A stretch of DNA of 27,112 nt, taken from assembly GCA_045600525.1 (NCBI GenBank), contig JAZRYC010000022.1, positions 1-27,112 of the forward strand, written 5' to 3'. A program made the translations under genes and the position numbers. This stretch comes from F23-D06 sp045600525. Lineage in GTDB: Bacteria > Bacteroidota > Bacteroidia > Bacteroidales > WCHB1-69. The notes under the pieces were generated by a model that did no database searches, had not been told where the DNA came from, and was given only the letters and a program-made list of their open reading frames with translations. Below are positions 25,167 through 27,112 of the stretch, piece by piece; position 1 is the first letter of the stretch; every line of letters begins with the position of its first letter.

Positions 25167-25691
25167 ATGAAGAGAATACTTGTCATCCTCTGCCTATTGG
25201 CAGGTTGTTTATCCATAGCTCAAGCTCAAGACAGACCTGATTCAAAGAAGATGATTCAGGATCGCCTGACCAACATGAAGGCCAATTTAAAACTCAGCGC
25301 AAACGAAGGAAAAGTTTTTTGGCCGGCATACGAACAATTTCTTAGAAATGAAATTAAATATCACGACACCTTCAGAACAAATCTATCTAAAAAGGGCATA
25401 AAGGACGGAATGCACAACTGCGCCAGCAAGGAATGCATGGAAAACCTTAGTGACGCTCAAATCACATTTCTATACGATCAAAAATTTGAATTACGGAAAA
25501 ACATGCTGACGTTAGAGACAAACTTCTATAAAAAAATAAAGAGTACGCTTACGCCGAAGCACATCCGCGATTATTATAGCATTGATGAAAAGTTCAAACG
25601 CAATATGGTTGCGAAAAAAAAGAACTCCAACGGGAATGCTCCCGCACCAGTTGATCCAAATGCAATCAATCAAGGCAAAAAGAGACGTTAA
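25167..25691 (+). CDS. periplasmic Spy/CpxP-like protein linked to an ECF sigma factor
   Basis: The 174-residue protein has a signal peptide (MKRILVILCLLAGCLSIAQAQ) and a mostly helical mature part. It contains NLKLSANEGKVFWPAYEQF, then LSDAQITFLYDQKFELRKNM and a closing STLTPKHIRDYYSIDEKFKR. That layout of repeated helices with an LTxxH/Q-like motif resembles Spy/CpxP periplasmic chaperone-sensors and the group annotated as sensors of ECF-type sigma factors. Two cysteines, in NCASKEC, are close together and could form a disulfide. The C-terminal tail is basic and Pro/Asn-rich. It is the last gene before a clear terminator. It probably responds to unfolded protein or envelope stress, by inference. 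Confidence 0.78.
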   Translation: MKRILVILCLLAGCLSIAQAQDRPDSKKMIQDRLTNMKANLKLSANEGKVFWPAYEQFLRNEIKYHDTFRTNLSKKGIKDGMHNCASKECMENLSDAQITFLYDQKFELRKNMLTLETNFYKKIKSTLTPKHIRDYYSIDEKFKRNMVAKKKNSNGNAPAPVDPNAINQGKKRR

Positions 25692-25697
25692 ACAATG

Positions 25698-25727
25698 AAA
25701 GGGGCTGCGAAAAGCAGTCCTTTTTTT
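25698..25727 (+). terminator. rho-independent terminator after the ECF/Spy-like gene cluster
   Basis: An 11-bp stem, AAAGGGGCTGC (25698-25708) with GCAGTCCTTTT, includes two G-T pairs, has a GAAAA loop and runs into seven or more T residues. It starts 7 bases after the stop codon of the Spy-like gene and separates that unit from the ribosomal operon promoter. Confidence 0.88.
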
Positions 25728-25755
25728 GTGTTGAAACAAAAAAAAATGGGCATGA

Positions 25756-25784
25756 TTGAAGTATTAGAAAAAAGTGTATCTTTG
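25756..25784 (+). promoter_or_regulatory. promoter of the rpsL-rpsG-fusA (str) operon
   Basis: TATCTTTG at 25777-25784 matches the Bacteroidetes -7 consensus TAnnTTTG. TTGA at 25756-25759 lies 17 bases upstream as a reasonable -33 element. It follows directly after the previous unit's terminator, and the rpsL ATG is 60 bases downstream behind an A-rich leader. Position and match make this the strongest promoter call in the window. Confidence 0.65.
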
Positions 25785-25843
25785 CAGGCCCAAAAAAAAG
25801 GGAATAAAAAATTTAAAATTAAAAGTTTAACAAATTAGATTGT

Positions 25844-26227
25844 ATGCCTACAATTCAACAATTAGTAAGAAAAGGAAGAAAAAGACTGACTTCGCAAAGT
25901 AAGTCAAGGGCATTGGATGCCTGTCCGCAAAGACGCGGCGTATGCTTGAGAGTGTACACTACAACTCCCAAAAAACCGAATTCAGCTATGCGTAAGGTAG
26001 CGAGAGTAAGAATGACCAATGGTAAGGAAGTTAACGCCTACATCCCTGGTGAAGGCCACAACTTGCAGGAGCACTCCATCGTACTGGTACGTGGAGGTCG
26101 TGTAAAGGATCTTCCTGGTGTAAGATACCACATCGTACGTGGAGCATTAGACTCCGCCGGCGTTGACGGACGTCTCCAAGGTCGTTCAAAATATGGTGCC
26201 AAGAGACCTAAGAAAGCTGCGAAGTAA
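25844..26227 (+). CDS. rpsL: 30S ribosomal protein S12
   Basis: S12 lies at the decoding centre and affects accuracy and streptomycin response. The 127-residue protein shows the nearly invariant blocks PTIQQLVRKGRK, ACPQRRGVCLRVYTTTPKKP, NSAMRKVARVRMTNG, AYIPGEGHNLQEHS and VRGGRVKDLPGVRYH. The lysines in TPKKPNS (43-44) and in GRVKDLPG are the wild-type, streptomycin-sensitive residues. It is first in the str operon, followed by rpsG after 79 bases. Confidence 0.98.
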   Translation: MPTIQQLVRKGRKRLTSQSKSRALDACPQRRGVCLRVYTTTPKKPNSAMRKVARVRMTNGKEVNAYIPGEGHNLQEHSIVLVRGGRVKDLPGVRYHIVRGALDSAGVDGRLQGRSKYGAKRPKKAAK

Positions 26228-26306
26228 TCTAAAAAACCTTTAAAGTAAATTGAGCGCCGGGATTGGTGCATCAAGAGTAAATAACAATTATTGAAGATAC
26301 AAGAAA

Positions 26307-26774
26307 ATGAGAAATTCACACGCAAAAAAAAGGATCATTCTTCCGGATCCGAAATACAATGACGAATTGGTAACAAAATTCGTAAACAACATCATGTTGA
26401 AAGGCAAAAAGAATCTCGCATTTGAGATTTTCTATAAAGCCATTGACATCGTAGAAGAAAAGACCAAAGAAAATGGTATTGAAGTTTGGAAAAAGGCATT
26501 GGAAAATGTCACTCCTAGCGTCGAAGTAAAGAGTAAACGTGTCGGTGGTACCACCCTTCCCGTTCCTGAGGAAATCAAACCGGGAAGAAAACAATCTATT
26601 GGTATGAAGAGCTTGATCTCTTTCGCACGCAAGCGTCACGAACAAACCATGGCCGACAAATTGGCACAGGAAATCATGGCCGCTTACAAATCTGAGGGTG
26701 CAGCCTTCAAGAAGAAAGAGGAAATCCACAGAATGGCCGAAGCCAACAAGGCTTACGCACATATGCGTTCATAA
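26307..26774 (+). CDS. rpsG: 30S ribosomal protein S7
   Basis: S7 is a primary 16S rRNA-binding protein that nucleates assembly of the 30S head. The 155-residue protein has the family pattern RIILPDPKYNDELVTKFVNN, IMLKGKKNLAFEIFYKAIDI, ALENVTPSVEVKSKRVGGTT, VPEEIKPGRKQSIGMKSLIS and KKEEIHRMAEANKAYAHMR. It sits between rpsL and fusA, the standard order. Length and start are normal. Confidence 0.98.
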   Translation: MRNSHAKKRIILPDPKYNDELVTKFVNNIMLKGKKNLAFEIFYKAIDIVEEKTKENGIEVWKKALENVTPSVEVKSKRVGGTTLPVPEEIKPGRKQSIGMKSLISFARKRHEQTMADKLAQEIMAAYKSEGAAFKKKEEIHRMAEANKAYAHMRS

Positions 26775-26819
26775 TAGCAATCTGACATTCATAATTTCGG
26801 AAGTAAAAGAAGAGGAACG

Positions 26820-27112
26820 ATGGCTGAGGATCTGCTGAACATACGCAATATTGGCATCATGGCCCATATTGACGCCGGTAAGACCACCACCACGGAACGT
26901 ATTCTTTATTACACCGGTAAAAATTATAAGATCGGCGAAGTTGACGAGGGTACTGCCACCATGGACTGGATGGTGCAGGAACAGGAACGAGGGATCCCGA
27001 TTACACGCGCCCCCACCACAGTGATGTGGAAGCACCAGTCAAAAGACTACAAGATCAACATCATCGATACTCCTGGTCACGTTGATTTTACGGTCGAAGT
27101 AGAACGTTCTTT
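26820..27112 (+). CDS. fusA: translation elongation factor G, N-terminal part only (cut by window end)
   Basis: EF-G is the GTPase that drives translocation on the ribosome. About 97 residues are visible. The P-loop is intact (IMAHIDAGKTTTTERIL, 13-29), as are KIGEVDEGTATMDWM and the G3 motif IIDTPGHVDFTVEVERS with His87. Switch I is unusual. Where EF-G proteins read RGITITSAATT, this reads RGIPITRAPTT: the invariant G2 threonine (Thr64 of Thermus thermophilus EF-G) is proline at residue 60 (CCG, 26997-26999), and a second proline follows at 64. The gene lies 45 bases after rpsG in the str operon, the position of the housekeeping copy. The rest of the gene lies beyond the window. Confidence 0.95.
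   Translation, partial: MAEDLLNIRNIGIMAHIDAGKTTTTERILYYTGKNYKIGEVDEGTATMDWMVQEQERGIPITRAPTTVMWKHQSKDYKINIIDTPGHVDFTVEVERS

Noticed and set aside
26820..27112. Identification of the EF-G gene as the Bacteroides GTPase-deficient EF-G paralogue
   Set aside because: It sits in the str operon after rpsL and rpsG, and its P-loop and DTPGH motif are canonical; only switch I is odd.

Overview
The window looks like a chromosomal segment of a Bacteroidetes bacterium, most likely of the order Bacteroidales. The main reasons are a complete type IX secretion system (T9SS) core cluster in the order porP-porK-porL-porM-porN, two proteins ending in the Bacteroidetes-specific gliding-motility-associated (type B) C-terminal sorting domain, ECF sigma factor loci of Bacteroidetes type, several promoter-like elements matching TAnnTTTG, and weak Shine-Dalgarno signals. 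The DNA is moderately AT-rich and almost fully coding. No gene-free stretch exceeds 300 bases; the longest is the 285 bases upstream of porP. I saw no tRNA, rRNA, CRISPR array, insertion sequence or prophage gene.

Layout. (1) 16-597, minus: alkyladenine DNA glycosylase. (2) 690-5494, plus: a compact four-gene cluster of an ECF sigma factor, a single-pass membrane protein in the anti-sigma position whose periplasmic end is a T9SS type B sorting-like domain, an M16-family peptidase homologue without the zinc motif, and a secreted fibronectin-III-like protein with a type B sorting domain. (3) 5495-12263, minus: a secreted alpha/beta hydrolase with LysM, a DUF3109 cysteine-rich protein, tryptophanase, a membrane MORN-repeat protein, a membrane-anchored OmpH/Skp-like protein and RecQ helicase. 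(4) 12405-13373, minus: ADP-heptose epimerase HldD, with its own promoter-like element. (5) 13511-19470, minus: porN, porM, porL, porK, porP, ended by a clear hairpin terminator. (6) 19756-23211, minus: a 1151-residue predicted outer-membrane protein with SprA-like sequence blocks. (7) 23287-25691, plus: a stand-alone C-terminal transketolase subunit, then a second ECF sigma factor, a small membrane protein and a Spy/CpxP-like periplasmic protein, ended by a terminator. (8) 25844 to the window edge, plus: the str ribosomal operon rpsL-rpsG-fusA, with fusA cut off.

How the genes may work together. PorK/PorN form the periplasmic ring, PorL/PorM the inner-membrane motor, and PorP the outer-membrane component of T9SS. 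The 691-codon protein is a likely T9SS client. The most unusual element is the sigma-linked membrane protein carrying what looks like a T9SS cargo-sorting domain. I infer that it could couple the state of T9SS, or cell-surface status, to transcription. The second point of note is the EF-G gene, whose switch I motif has proline where translational GTPases have the Mg-coordinating threonine. Both are read directly from sequence, but their functional meaning is inference.
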